Shown here piece by piece: positions 1-11,587 of a stretch of 64,000 nucleotides of DNA (the first letter of the stretch is position 1; every line of letters starts with the position of its first letter). This stretch comes from Hetaerina americana (lineage: Eukaryota; Arthropoda; Insecta; Odonata; Calopterygidae). The stretch is from positions 1,054,001 to 1,118,000 of the forward strand of contig JAKTNV010000017.1 of assembly GCA_022747635.1 (NCBI GenBank), given 5' to 3'. The position numbers and the translations under genes are program-made. A model generated the notes under the pieces. It did not search any database, was not told where the DNA came from, and saw only the letters and a list, made by a program, of their open reading frames with translations.

Positions 1-439
1 TCAGCTAATGATCAAGGAGTTACTGAATCCATGGAAGAACACTACATGTGAGAGCTGTTAAAGATTCTGGTTGCAGAAGATGCGAACATTTCAACTTATT
101 GGAGTAAGATGCCTGTTATCAATTCTGTTTTTTATGTTTCTAATGCATTGGAAATTATGAAAGGAGAAACTATAGAAATACTGGAATAAAATCCTTAATG
201 AAGGAAATTTCACGGAGTTTTCATGGACTCGAGAACCTCTGTGAAAGTACAGATGTTAATTTTGAATATAATGTGGATGCACATATCTTAAGTTTGGTGG
301 TATCCCAGCAAACATCAGGGCATTGTTTATGTGTGCAAAATTAGTGGAGTGATTTAGAGAAAAACTTGAATGTGACAAATGAAACAAAATGATATTATTT
401 TGATCAATTTTTTAAGCACAATTTTTTAGTTGTGAGTAT
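1..439. other. Unassigned AT-rich sequence
   Basis: I see no conserved exon here. A broken + strand reading frame runs through about 1-350, but it matches no family I recognise. It may be an old transposon. No Argonaute exon is visible between 1 and 3421, so the intron in front of the first AGO2 exon in the window is at least 3.4 kb long. Confidence 0.5.
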
Positions 440-1140
440 TCTTACCGTACATTTCGTGGATGGTGAGTTGGAATGGGTGATGTAATGAAAAGGAAGTAAG
501 GCGGGTGTTTATTATCACCTATGCTTTTCAATGAATACACAGAGGAAATGATAGAAGAGGCTAGGGAAAAGCTGGATATATGACTATAAGTTGGTGGGGT
601 AATGGTAAAGTCAATTAGTTCTATGGATGATCAAGCTTTGGTTAGTCAGCCAAGGGGTTACCATCATTGCTGAGTGCATTTTGTATGGGATGGGAAGAAA
701 TGGAATGAGAATCAATGTAAACAAAACACAGGTTATGACATTTTTTAGAATTAAGAAGGCTTAAGTTACATGTTAAAACTTAAGGTCAAAAACAAGTGCG
801 GGTTGAACCTATTTAGGATGTCTTTTGGGCCAAGTTATTCAAAGTGGTGGGGACTCAATAAAAAGAAATGTGTTATGCAAAGGAGAGAATTCATGGCACT
901 GGCATTGAATGAGAATGTTGAGAAAAGACTAGTTTAAACTTTGATATGGAGCATGGTTTTGTGTGGTGTGGAAACATGGTTCATTGAAGCAAGGTGTGAA
1001 TTTGAGGCTTTGAGACGTGGGTGTTAAGGATGGAAAAAGTAAAATGGACATAAAGGAAATCAAACTAAGTACTAAGCAGGGTGATAAAAGAGAGATAAAG
1101 ATTGGGGCTTGATACAAAGTAGGCACTCAAAGAATACAAT
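440..1140 (+). mobile_element. Degraded RTE-type LINE, 3' half
   Basis: The broken translation follows the last third of the better preserved RTE element at 21788-25157. The region around FNEYTEEMIEEA (near 520-560) matches that element's [13 protein letters not shown], followed by the downstream [12 protein letters not shown] stretch and the thumb region. Many stops and frameshifts show it is an old copy. Both ends are approximate. Confidence 0.65.
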
Positions 1141-2208
1141 GGACTCCTGAAATACGTAAAAAGTGTATGTTGTAGATGAAGGAATATACTAATAATTGAT
1201 ATAATTTTTTTCCAAAATCAGTATTGGAGAGTGAGTTAGTGTCTGGGGGTCATTTGAGTTTAATCATGAGTAATTGAGTTTGCATATAATGTCTATTACT
1301 GTGGTGGAAAATAAATGTTATGTTGACTCAATCTAGCAATTGTGAGAACTGCAGAACTCTGATAAGTTCCCATTTCCTGCAATAGGTTCATTAGCTAATC
1401 TATGGAACACCATTGTTCTGGTTACTTTCTATTGTAATATGTTACATTCTTTTTCCTATTCCTAAAATAATTTTCTCCTAAGGAGTTGTTTACCATTGAA
1501 TGCAGTAATCTTTGATTTACAGTATTACCTCTGACCCATTTGACGTTAAAGTTCAATAACCCTAATATTCAGCTTTATTAGTTTTCAAGTTGGTGTAAAA
1601 TTTAACCTTGTATATCAGACACCTTCCTCTTAACTTCTATGAAAAAGTTTAAATGGTACTCTTGCTTTCATTTTCCTTGAATATTAAAATTTTACTGGGG
1701 CATTGCATATTTTCTTTGCCATAAAATTCTTTTTAGCATTCTTTTTACCTTCCCTTGATGTCTTTTGGTTTCATCAATATTTCTGACTACTATGCTCAGT
1801 ATAGTTGATCTTTTGTGGAGTAGCCTAATGTGCTCAATGTAGTTGATTGTTATGGAAACGCCTAATATGCTCAGTATAATTTATCTTTTGTAGAACTCTT
1901 ACAAATCCTTCACCTTCTCATGTAATCAATCCCCTTTCCCAATTTGGAAATGATCCATACTAAAATATTGATGTTTTTGCCACTTTGTCCTGTCATCAGC
2001 TTAGTTTATTAATTAATATATTACTTGACTGTGACAGGAAAAAACTATCCAGTGGATAATCATTGACATTTGGGTACTTTGAGAAAACAGGGCAGGATGG
2101 GAAGGGATGGAATGTGTCCTGCCGGGACCAATGTGATCCACACATAATATAACCAGACATTGGGCAAGCAGCACTTGGTAGTTTTAGTTCAAGGAGCAAA
2201 GTCTAATC
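1141..2208. other. Unassigned intronic sequence
   Basis: AT-rich sequence with no exon, RNA gene or clear transposon that I can support. A short imperfect repeat, roughly 'gctcagtatagttgatctttt', occurs three times in 1795-1895. Confidence 0.4.
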
Positions 2209-2348
2209 AGTGAAAAAAGCAGAAGAAAGGGGAAGAAAACTCCAATGGCCGTAAGGATTAGTTGCCAATCTCTCGTCAGACCAATTGTTGTGTTGGTGTG
2301 ACGGGAATCACGTCAGGGACCAACCACAACCTCTCGACCAGAATACCC

Positions 2349-2729
2349 TCTGTGGTGGTTTACGGGAGATTAATCCGCGTCAGGGACCAACACACAGCCA
2401 CACGCACACTATCCTGCCTGAAATCCTTCATGAGGCTGTGAGACCCTGTTAAAGAATTTCAGATGGAGATGGAATCCTTCACGAGGCTGTAGAGTAGACC
2501 CCGTTAAAGATTCCAGGATATTCTCAAGCACACACTCTGTGGCGGTTTACGGGAGATTAATCCGCGTCAGGGACCAACACACAGCCACACGCACACTATC
2601 CTGTCTGAAATCCTTCACGAGGCTGTGAGACCCTGTTAAAGAATTTCAGATGGAGATGGAATCCTTCACGAGGCTGTAGAGTAGACCCCGTTAAGGATTC
2701 CAGGATATTCTCAAGCACACACTCTGTGG
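2349..2729. repeat. 187-bp tandem repeat, two full units plus a stub
   Basis: The unit start TCTGTGG recurs at 2349, 2536 and 2723, exactly 187 bases apart. The two full units are almost identical, including TTTACGGGAGATTAATCCGC and TCCTTCACGAGGCTGT segments. Inside each unit a shorter sub-repeat around 'GAATCCTTCACGAGGCTGT' is itself partly duplicated. It lies wholly inside the TSD-flanked insertion 2222-2919. Confidence 0.9.
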
Positions 2730-2838
2730 ATGGCACAGACCAAATACACACACAAGCACTCGAGAAACGCACACACACTCAAAAGGGCCCAACTTCTGGG
2801 AGAATCTGGACACAGGTAAAAAGCAACTAGGAAGTGCG

Positions 2839-2876
2839 TCGAACACGCGTGTTTCGGCCACAAAGTGGCCCTCTTC
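2839..2876 (-). ncRNA. Degenerate hammerhead-like motif
   Basis: Read on the - strand, GGCCAC-TTT-GTGGCC forms a perfect 6-bp stem II. It is followed by GAAA and then the palindrome ACACGCGTGT, which could be stem III. The upstream core reads AAGAAGA where a hammerhead needs CUGANGA, so two essential bases differ. It is probably a decayed or inactive version of the ribozyme of Penelope-like elements. Confidence 0.4.
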
Positions 2877-3421
2877 TTTCTTCTTTATTGAGAGGCCGTA
2901 GAGCTCATTATTTCTTGCTAGTGAAAAAAGCATTTAAGGAAGAGGGAATTGATAGTAACCCCTTGATAAAGAAGACTTATTAAGATGAGAAGGCATTAGA
3001 GTTCCCACCCTTGGTTTTTGTGCCAAGAGGAAGGGTATAAGAAGGAATGGAATGAAGAATGAAATTTTTACATAATCTCGGTAAATACCCCTGTGTTGAT
3101 GGGTAACAAAATTAATGAATGTTTTTTATCATTACTATTGTATTTTATTGTTTAGGAAGAAAACATAGTCATTGTGTAATCTTCTAAAGATGAACACTTT
3201 ATGAATGTTGACATTGACTTTCGAGCATGTGGAGATTGTTGCATTATTTCTTGGAGTTCCTCAATTTGGCAAACTATGTTGTTAGGATCTGTTTACCTTC
3301 ATTTATTTATACCTTAAGTTATTGCCATTCTATATGATTTTTCTAGTTACACAAAATTGTTGACTGGATCCTTTTGTGTCATCATTCTGAAAAATCTTAC
3401 TTTTCTTTATTCCACTTATAG

Positions 3422-3512
3422 GCTACCTTGCTTCCAAAGACCAATGATGGTTGTAGGTGCAGATGTAACGCACCCTTCTCCTGATTCCCATGATATGCCA
3501 TCAGCTGCTGCT
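3422..3512 (+). CDS. AGO2: AGO2 exon with first catalytic Asp
   Basis: One base completes a codon, then 30 codons contain [17 protein letters not shown]. Acceptor AG is at 3420-3421 and donor GTAAGT at 3513. It ends in phase 0 within PSAAA, which continues as VAAS in the next exon. Confidence 0.92.
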
Positions 3513-6500
3513 GTAAGTTAAACTTTTTTGTGTTCCTATCTGTGTATAACATGTTTGGAATTGTTTGTCATGGACAACTTTTTGCAGGAAAAGTTTTCGA
3601 CTTTCCGATACTCTGGTCCCTAGTTCTCTACTGGGAGAATCATTGATTTAAGTAAGGCAATATATAATTCTCTTCAAAGAGGAAAAATAATTTTGAATTA
3701 AATATAGAAGTTCAGGCAATCAACAAAATGCTCCCAACATTAATTTTATCGTGGGACTGAATGGGTGGTTCCTGTTAGGTATTACTGCAAGGCAGCTCAT
3801 CATTGCTTGTGTACCAATTAGATGTTCTACTGTTGATAGGCATCCAGATTGGTTGTGGCTGGCCCTAAACTTCTATAACACTCCATTTTAAACTTTCTTG
3901 CTTTTTTTAGGGAACCCTAGAAAATTGTTATTCTTAAGATGGAAAAATTATAAGAAATAAGGTATTTCAGCTGTGGTAATTTGACTCATTAGAATGGTAT
4001 GTATATGCTTAGTTTTTTTTTTCCTTAATGACTCTTTAAGAAAATCTGGGATACTGAAGTTTCATAAATAATCTCCTCTGTTAAGACGGCACTAGTGGAT
4101 GCATATGTACTTGGTCTTTCCCAGCCCCTAAGACACCCTTATTAGTCAGGTAATTTAGGAAAAATACTTGGATCGGACAGAAAATGATGTGTATTTTAAT
4201 AACGCTAAATAAAACATAGGTTATGCTCTTATCCAGATAGGGAAAGGCTAAGTTAATTGTTGAAATAGGAGGGGAAAAACTAGAGCAGGTGGAACAGTTT
4301 ACATATCTTGGAAGTATTTTGGACCAAAACGGTCAAAGTAGTCGGGACATATGGAGAAGAATTCTATCAGGCAATGAAGTTTTCACAAGAAGGGAATTGA
4401 TGACAGTGACATTAGGTTAGGATGTTAAGAAAAGGCTTATTGAAACTTTGATATGGAGCAGAAACATGTTCATTGAGGCAGGTTGATAGGTATAGATTGG
4501 AGGCTTTTGTAATTGGTTAAGTGGATGGAATATGAAACAAAAGAGGAGCTGCTGGATATGGTGTTGGAGGAGAGGGGATTGCTGGTATAAATCCTAAGGA
4601 GACAAAAAAATGGATGGAAAGCATAATGATTAGCAATTGGACATTGAAGACTGATAAGAGGGGAGCATGTTAGGAAGGCAAGGAAGGGGCAGAAATAGGA
4701 TAGGGATGTTGGACAGAATGAAAGGAGGAAGGAAGTAAATGGTGATGAAGAGGGGCTTGTTGTAAAGTATGATGTTGGGTTGTGTGTTATTTGGAGAGAC
4801 AAGATATTTTGTTGGTTGATGTGTCCATCCAAAACCTATCTTAACCGGTAATCACCTATAATAATAATACGAAGAAAATTGGAAAGTTTCATTTAAATGT
4901 TATCAGCTACATGTATATCAATGTTTGTTCATCATAGAATCCCTGAAATTCATCATCTCTTTGGTGCTAAATTATTTCCAGTTGTTTTCACGGCAGCTTT
5001 CTCTTTCCTGTGGCACATTGCCAATCTACATGTTGAAAGATAAGATGATAGTCTCACTTTTGACTTTCCACCTGGACTTTTTCAATCATTAACTCTAGTA
5101 ATTAACAGCCATTTCATTCTTCCCATTAGTATGCCGTCATAAGTTTTGACCCTTAAGGAGCATATGAACATAAGTTTTATTTACTTATCTGCATTTACTA
5201 AACCCACCTTCTGCTCCCTGTGTAGTCCCTTTTTATGCGGTGCTTAGCTTGTTATTATTTCAATATTATTGAAACTTAAATTTAGAGCAACCATTTTCTT
5301 TGCTTTGACACTCATACTATTAAAGGTTGAATGCCTATAGACTCTAGATTTTATCGGTAAAGATATGTATATATTAGCAGAGGGGGGTGGCATCCCTGTT
5401 AGCTTGATCCATATTGTTTCATGGCACCACCACATGTGGGATGAAACTACCTAACTATTCCTAAATGTATTACATGTATGATTTATTTGGGAATTGTTTT
5501 AGGAAGAACTTACAACAAAACATTAACTCTCTTGCTCACTTATAACTCAAAACAGTGATGTTATTGAAATTTTTAATCAAGGCAACTATTTTCTATGCCA
5601 GATGTAGAGAAAAATACTTAATAGACTATTTTTCCAGATAATTGGCTTGCACTGATAGGTCAGTTATACCCATGTACCCCCGGGTCATAAGAGACTGGCT
5701 GATTTTAGAGCATATTATGGGGTTAGAACTTTTGGGATATATGGTCTATGAATAATTAAATTCACTTGTGCTTTTATTTGTTTGTTTTATGTAATTTTCA
5801 GGTGGCAGCAAGTATTGATGCAAATGCATTTAAATATGCAATCCAGTACCGCCTTCAACCGGCACGTATGGAGGTCATTGAAGATCTAGAAAAAATTATG
5901 AGGGAATTACTGCTTGTATTTTATAGGGCAAATAACCTGAAGCCAGAAAAAATAGTGGTGTTCAGGGATGGTGTCAGTGATGGGCAGTTTTCAGCTGTGA
6001 GTACTTTTTGTTGTTGTCCATTTTTCATTCTTTAAGCAGAGATATGGTTTATTTGCAATACCCTGACTTTAGTTTACAAGGAAGTATGCTGTTTGTTGCT
6101 AATTATGACTTGTCTTAAAAAAAAGCAATCTCTTGATGGATTGTGCACTGAAGCAAGAAGTGAGGCTCAGGTTTCCTGAGGAAATATTAAAACGTATTTT
6201 TGTACGCACATAAGTGATAAGTATCAAGAGTATCAGAGCTTGAGAATCTTCACTGTTGATTTTTGACGGGCAATATGCATTAGTATTGAATTGCTGGTGT
6301 AAGTCATGTGTCTTATTTATCATATTACCATTTATGTTAAAAACTACAAATTTAGCTATTGGTTAATGGAACCCAGGTGTTGGCAACTTACATATAAACA
6401 ATCTGTATCAATTCTCTTGCTTCTGTGATGATAGATAGGCAGCTCCATTGTGCACAGTGGACATATAGGGGGCAAAGCAGCCATTCATCCTTTCAAATTT

Positions 6501-9500
6501 ACTTTAACATATGTATCTTTTAAGTGAGAACTTATCTATCAGTCTTTAGATGTAAAAATAAAGATATGTATTTCATTTCATTTAAAGTATAAAAATTATG
6601 AAGAACTATTTATTTAGGATATATATTCATAGAAGTTCTCGCTTACTACATTCATATGTAGTAGCACAGTGGAGCCTTACTTAACGAGCACCTTGCATGG
6701 CAAGTAATTGGCAACGAAGACATTGGATTAGGAGAGATTGGTTTTGAAAATGACTCACTTAACACACAACTTCCCCAAGTGACGAGGGAAAGGGAATTCC
6801 CAGAATCATTGCATGCCTGCCACTTCAGTTTTGTTTAGCACTCCTTCCACATGCATCATAGTGTCACTAGTGATCACACATTTTTCCAAACATCTGTTTA
6901 GACTTATTATTAGTGATTTTTTAATGAAAAGATTAATAATATTTTGTATCAGTTTGGAAATGACCCTGAAGAAAAATCTGTTAGAAGAAATCCACAAGAG
7001 AATAAAAATAACTTTAGAAATGAAAAGTATAATCGTTGAACATCAGGAACAAGGTTCACACCTTGACTTGGCTGGCCTGGTGTGCATATCAAAAATTGGA
7101 TGACATCAATGATTTACATTTTCTCAAAAAACAAGGACTAAATTTAAGGACATAAGTGCTTCAAAGAGAGTGACTAGCATATCTATGCAACAGGAACGTA
7201 TTCTCAATGATGTTGAGAGATTGCTTCTGAGATGGATAAATTAAAAGCAATTGAAATGCAACACTATTAACAAGAATATAACTTGTGAGAAGGGGAAAGT
7301 AATATTTGCCGACCTCATTAAGATGATGTCAGGATCATGAATGACTAAAGGAGAGGGTGCAGCGTTTATTTCTAGGCAAATTTCAATTTAAATTTCCTGC
7401 CATATTGTAGTTCCACTGGACATTGCCATTGGCATTCCTGAAAGTAATAGGCATCTAGTAAACAGGCATAACCTCGAAGTGGCAGAGATGTTACATTCAA
7501 GTGTGCAGTACAATCAAAGAGTCGCTATTATTGAAAGTGTTTGCCCTGTGAAATATTTTGATTTTTCTGGTACAGAGGATTACCTATCTCGACAGGTTTT
7601 TAATTTTGACGAGATAGGTCTCTTCTTGAAGATGATACTGAAGCGAACCTTTATCTGTACACATAGCAGTGGAAGAGATAGCATTGCCTGTCTGTCTCAC
7701 CCTTATTTTGCAAAAATACAAGCAGGAAATTGAAACTTAAAGCCTTGCGTGTTTACCATTCAGAAACCCCACAAGATTTCTAGAATTGTCAAGTCGAAAA
7801 GAGCAGGATGCAACTGTTTCCTGTGTACCATGCATTCGAGGCTTCACCCTAATGAGGCAGTGGAGATGCACACCAGAAATTTATTAAATGGTAATGGAGT
7901 CAAACTTTTACAAAAATTTTAAGTTTCGGCAAAAACAAATGGCTCTAGACAGGTTTGTTGTTCAAAGGAATTTGGTATGTAAGATGTATAATTAACTATT
8001 TATGTCAAATTTGTTTGCTTTTAAAAATCAAGTTAGCATTCCTGGTTGTCTTGGTTGAAAGAAAAGATGAACATAATCCTAAGCCATGTGTATATTATGT
8101 TCTTTGAATCAACCTTGTGAATATTTTTTTTGCATGCTTTATATGCTAAAAGTGATTGTCACTAAAAGTGTTTAGCTTTTTGGGAAAAATCATGTAATGA
8201 ATCATTCTCATTGTACGAAAGCCACTGTACTGATTGAAGCACTTTTCCACTTGATATCAAGTGGAAAAGGGCTTCAATCAGTTATTCATTATGTTCAACT
8301 TCTACCACATCATGCCTGAAGCTACTCAATTTAGCCACTGTACTGTTAAGTCAGCTCTATTTTTACCTATCAATCAAACCTGATTACTATGGTTATTTAT
8401 TATCATTTAAATTAATTAATATAGTGAATTCCTGAATATTTCATTTCATCATCAGGTCTTACCTCAATACATTCAAGGCACAATTATGTGACATCTAAGT
8501 TGTTTTGGAAGTGTAAAAATAGTGAAATTAATCTGATGATTTTTGAGAAATGGATATTTATGCTTTCAAAATGTCTTTTGTTGGAAAAAATTGCTTCAAC
8601 TGAAGGGGACTAACTAGTCATTGGTGAGGGATGTAAAATGTGTGATCTAAATGAGTAAACATGGCTAGTTATTATTGCATATCAGTTGACTTACCGTTTT
8701 GTCATAGTTTGATGCTCAGATTTTCAAGATAATTGCTTCCAATTCACAGAAACATTTATGTACCTTGTCACTCAAAGGATCTAATTGTTCCAATTTCAAA
8801 ATACCTTCTTGACACTAAAATAGGCTGCAGTGGAAATAGTCAATTCTTTTGTCCTTTTGCACTCCAATATTTTCAGTCTCAATACCAGTAGCTCACCTGG
8901 AATGTAATTTTTAAATGCCCCCAGTCCGAAGGATGAAAACTGGTTCAGAATAAAATTCAATTTCTTCAAATGAAAGAAAAAAAAATTTGCCTTACCGATT
9001 GTCAATCTGTAAACTTACATTAACTCTAACAAAAATTTGTTTTCCCTCATGTAAACCTGGATTGCTTTAGCCAACCATGGCTCCCTTTTTTGGCTTTGGA
9101 TATTAGTGGGGCAGGGTTGCCTTTCTAGCAAATATTCCTGGCATCATCATCCCTGTCAGGTAGCATTTATATTTGAACAATTCCTCAACCAATATGCTGC
9201 TTATGTGGTAACCATCTGTAATTATGTTGTATCCTTGAGCATCATAAAGCAACTGGTTCAATCTACCTTACAGTTTTAGAAAATGTTTTTATGTATTTGG
9301 AAGACCAGTTCTAGGGAGGTGTAGGTTCCAGAATAAGGAAAAAATGAGTGAATCTGGCCACTTGCATTTGTAATTCATTTTAAACTTGTTCTAGCACTCT
9401 CCTGCTTTGTTTTTTTAATTATTAAGAAGTGGTATACATTAAAATTGCTTGATTCAAGTGTTAGAACAATTCAATTCATTTTCTTTTATTGCAGTTTCTC

Positions 9501-11587
9501 ATCAACAATATGATATTTCTTTTTATGAAACATTTTTGTTTCAACATGGTATTCATTTACCTATATACTTGTATATCATAGTCACATTGAATCAGTCTTA
9601 TTCCAGAAACATGCATTTCATGAGGTTATCTCTTTTTCAGGTTTTAAATAGCGAGTTGATGGCAATCAGAAGAGCTTGTAAAGGATTGCAAAGTGACTAC
9701 CAGCCAAAAATTACATTTTTAGTAGTGCAGAAACGTCACCATACCAGATTCTTCCCTACAAATGACTTGCCACAAAATTTTGTTGATCCTAAGAATGGCA
9801 ACGTTCCTGCTGGGACTATAGTTGATACCCAAATCACACACCCAACAGAACTTGACTTTTACTTGGTCTCTCATGCCAGCCTACGGGTAAGTAATGTTGA
9901 GAGAGTGAGGGGGAGATTGGAAGAGTGGAAGAGTATGGGTGTGAGGGAGTGAGTGGTTGGATGGAAAGGGACGTGAAGGGGGTGGGTGGATGGAGTGGGT
10001 CGGTGGTGAGTGGTAGGAAGGGGATTGGTGGGGGAATAGGAGTATAGGGAGGGATGGAGTGGATGAGTGTGGTAGGTCGGTGGAAGGGAGAAAGTGTGAA
10101 AGTTGATTGGATGTAAGTAGGTGGGAGAGATGGAGGGAGGGTGTAAGTTGATGGAGGGAATGAGAGGGTAAGGGAGGAGTGGGTGGTTGGTGGTAGGGTG
10201 AGTGTGAAAGAGGGTGGATATGAGTGTATAAGAACAGTGGGGAAAGGTTGGGAGGGAATGGAGAGGGTGAGAGGGAAGGCATGAGAGCAGGCGGGAAAGT
10301 TTTGAGAGTAGGGTGGAGATAATGGGAGGGATACAGAGTGGGGGGGAGGGATGTTTTAGTTTAGGGGTGAGAGTAATGGGGTGGGAATGTGGATAGTCAG
10401 AGGTGAGATTGTTAGGGTGAGAGTGGGAGGAAGGACAAGGTGGGATTGTGGGGAGGGACGAGTGTACTTTTGAACAAATAAGTACTCTTTGAGTGTGAGA
10501 TAGAATGTGTATTTAAGTAACCACGGTATTGTGCCAGTAGGCAAGAAAGTGTATTGTTGTAATATTGTGTTGGCCGTTCCCATCTAAAACCTACATTAAA
10601 TGGTAGAGAATACCAATAATAAATATTATCGGTCATCTACCATTTAAGGTAAATTTTGGAAAGACACTTGGAGCCAAATGGAACAGTATCAAGCCCTTCT
10701 TTGCCTCTCCTAAGAAAAGACAAGCTGTACATCCAGAACTACCTTACACTCTTCATCCTGACTCACCATTACCATTTGCATAGAAGTCTCATTACCATAG
10801 TTTGCATAGAAGTCTCCATTTTCCTTAAAATCAAGTGTCCTATTAACTAAATTGTGCAAAACTTCCATTGTTTTAAAATATAATTCTCTAATTTTTCAAT
10901 TATTTCCTATAATAATTATTAAAATTTCCACTTTTCAAGGGTACTAGCCGGCCAACAAAATATCATCTTTTGTGGGATGACAGTGATTTCAGCACTGATG
11001 AGTTGGAGGCTTTGACATACCATTTGTGTCACATGTTCTCCAGGTGTACACGCTCTGTTTCCTATCCAGCTCCAACATATTATGCTCATTTAGGTGCCTT
11101 CCGAGCCAGAGTTTACGTGGGTGATGGGTAAGTGCATATTTATTGATGTCATTATGTCAGGTTGACTCAAAAAGCTTACTTTTTGTGGAATATTTAACTT
11201 CCACTACTATTCTTGTGTGTCAATGGTGTGAAAAGGAAGTTACTGGCAGATAATTAAAATTGTCTGGTAATTTATCTTAATCTTATTTTTGGAGAAGTGT
11301 GTAATCAAATACACATGCAATTACCATTTTGCTCCTACACTCACATATTTCTGCATTAGTTAGTAAATTTAAGATCATTACAAGTTGTTAAAAGTTGATT
11401 AGTGATAAAAAAATTCATTTATATGAATTCAAATGTATTTAATTCCATAAAATAATCAGGGCAAAATTTTTTCTAAGTGCAAATTTTATTGTATTTCAGA
11501 ATAAATATGAATGATTTGGGCAGAGAGCAAGCAAAACGAACCCTTGAGCAAACATTTGCTAAAAATTCCCCGATGTTCTTCGTGTGA
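3422..11587 (+). CDS. AGO2: Argonaute-2, 3' part (five exons, PIWI domain)
   Basis: Slicer Argonaute of the siRNA pathway (cytoplasmic RISC), cleaving RNA paired to the guide. Coding exons are 3422-3512, 5802-5996, 9641-9886, 10940-11127 and 11500-11587; phases join and every intron is GT-AG. Catalytic residues are visible: Asp in [11 protein letters not shown], the glutamate finger in [11 protein letters not shown], Asp in FRDGVSDGQ and His in [11 protein letters not shown], so the DEDH tetrad is complete. The [10 protein letters not shown] and [10 protein letters not shown] blocks are also present. The protein ends in PMFFV. Insect AGO1 is much closer to vertebrate Argonautes (ending YFA), so this diverged copy fits AGO2; the AGO2/AGO1 choice is inference from known family divergence. 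The N, PAZ and MID regions lie upstream of the window. The introns contain RTE, Tigger and G-rich sequence. Its 3' end faces POLA1. Confidence 0.93.
3513..5801. other. AGO2 intron (2.3 kb)
   Basis: Apart from the RTE relic listed separately (4190-4870), I see no gene or RNA in this intron. A short CA/CT-rich stretch and a (T)8 run are unremarkable. Confidence 0.5.
4190..4870 (+). mobile_element. RTE-type LINE, 5'-truncated 3' end
   Basis: Broken translation follows the RT thumb and C-terminal part of the 21788-25157 element: a [14 protein letters not shown] block, then WDQ-type and GDIRRR-like blocks. It ends with the family's tail, ATCCAAAACCTATCTTAACC then GGTAATCACCT, and a short ATA/ATAATA microsatellite, as RTE elements do. 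Degenerate, no open frame. Confidence 0.75.
5802..5996 (+). CDS. AGO2: AGO2 exon with glutamate finger and second Asp
   Basis: Exactly 65 codons, from VAASIDAN to [10 protein letters not shown], between AG (5800-5801) and GTGAGT (5997). It holds the Glu of RMEVIEDL and the Asp of FRDGVSDG. Confidence 0.95.
6667..7800 (+). mobile_element. Tigger/pogo relic with broken transposase
   Basis: Begins with CAGTGGAGCCTTACTTAACG, the terminal motif of Tigger-type pogo transposons. Fragments of transposase follow: RIKITLEMK (helix-turn-helix N-terminus, near 7000) and [13 protein letters not shown] (around 7590-7630), which is the first catalytic Asp block (usual form NxDExG). Many stops. The right end is not located. 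Sits in AGO2 intron 2. Confidence 0.7.
8231..8332. repeat. Hairpin repeat, copy 1
   Basis: The arm CACTTTTCCACTTGAT is followed at once by its inverse ATCAAGTGGAAAAG, then by CAGTTATTCATTATGTTCAA and CTGAAGCTACTCAA. The same order recurs at 57761-57886, 49.5 kb away, so this is a small interspersed family. No TSD found for this copy. Confidence 0.75.
8333..9640. other. Rest of AGO2 intron 2
   Basis: No exon or transposon that I can support. AT-rich intronic sequence ending in the acceptor TCTTTTTCAG. Confidence 0.45.
9641..9886 (+). CDS. AGO2: AGO2 exon, PIWI core
   Basis: 82 codons from [13 protein letters not shown] to YLVSHASLR, between TTTTTCAG and GTAAGT. It includes [11 protein letters not shown] and [10 protein letters not shown], both characteristic of Argonaute PIWI domains. 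Confidence 0.95.
9887..10545 (+). repeat. G-rich, C-poor tract in AGO2 intron
   Basis: About 570 bases starting right after the donor site are almost free of C on the + strand and full of GGG, GTGGG and GGAGGG runs, in strong contrast to the AT-rich surroundings. The long - strand reading frame here is a by-product of this composition (Ser/Pro/His-rich) and is not a gene. Several G4-compatible clusters occur, e.g. around 9975-10005 and 10320-10350. Confidence 0.8.
10546..10650 (+). mobile_element. RTE LINE 3' tail fragment
   Basis: CCCATCTAAAACCTACATTA followed by GGTAGA and AATAATAAATA resembles the terminal tail of the RTE family seen at 4800-4870 and 36240-36286. No coding sequence remains, and the upstream G-rich tract may be its eroded body. 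Confidence 0.5.
10940..11127 (+). CDS. AGO2: AGO2 exon with catalytic His
   Basis: Starts [14 protein letters not shown] and ends in VYVGDG. It contains [19 protein letters not shown], with the catalytic His in YYAHL. Donor GTAAGT at 11128 leaves phase 2. Confidence 0.95.
11500..11587 (+). CDS. AGO2: AGO2 terminal coding exon
   Basis: Acceptor TTTCAG ends at 11499. The exon encodes [20 protein letters not shown] and onward to PMFFV and a TGA at 11585-11587. The hydrophobic end is typical of Argonautes, whose C-terminus is buried in the MID-PIWI interface. A possible AATAAA lies at 11877-11882. Confidence 0.9.

Larger units (their letters stand above)
2209..2932 (-). mobile_element. Penelope-like non-autonomous insertion, 13-bp TSD
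   Basis: A GC-richer block of 698 bp (2222-2919) is flanked by the same 13 bases, AGTGAAAAAAGCA, at 2209-2221 and 2920-2932, so both ends are fixed by a target-site duplication. Inside are a 187-bp tandem repeat and, near the right end on the - strand, a strong stem followed by GAAAC. That layout resembles the hammerhead region of Penelope-like elements. No coding region is recognisable. Orientation is inferred from the stem-GAAAC block. The Penelope assignment is inference from layout; the boundaries are seen directly. Confidence 0.65.

Noticed and set aside
1..3421. An earlier AGO2 exon
   Set aside because: No MID or early PIWI motif with proper splice sites was found; the region is transposon relics and intron.
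6813..7103. 96-codon + frame as a host gene
   Set aside because: Its second half reads as the Tigger transposase N-terminus and the flank carries a Tigger terminus, so it is part of that relic.
9881..10282. Long - strand frame rich in Pro, Ser and His
   Set aside because: It comes from the C-poor composition of the + strand; no domain, no splice context, and it overlaps an AGO2 exon end.
9887..10545. CRISPR-like or satellite array
   Set aside because: No regular repeat-spacer period; only compositional bias.
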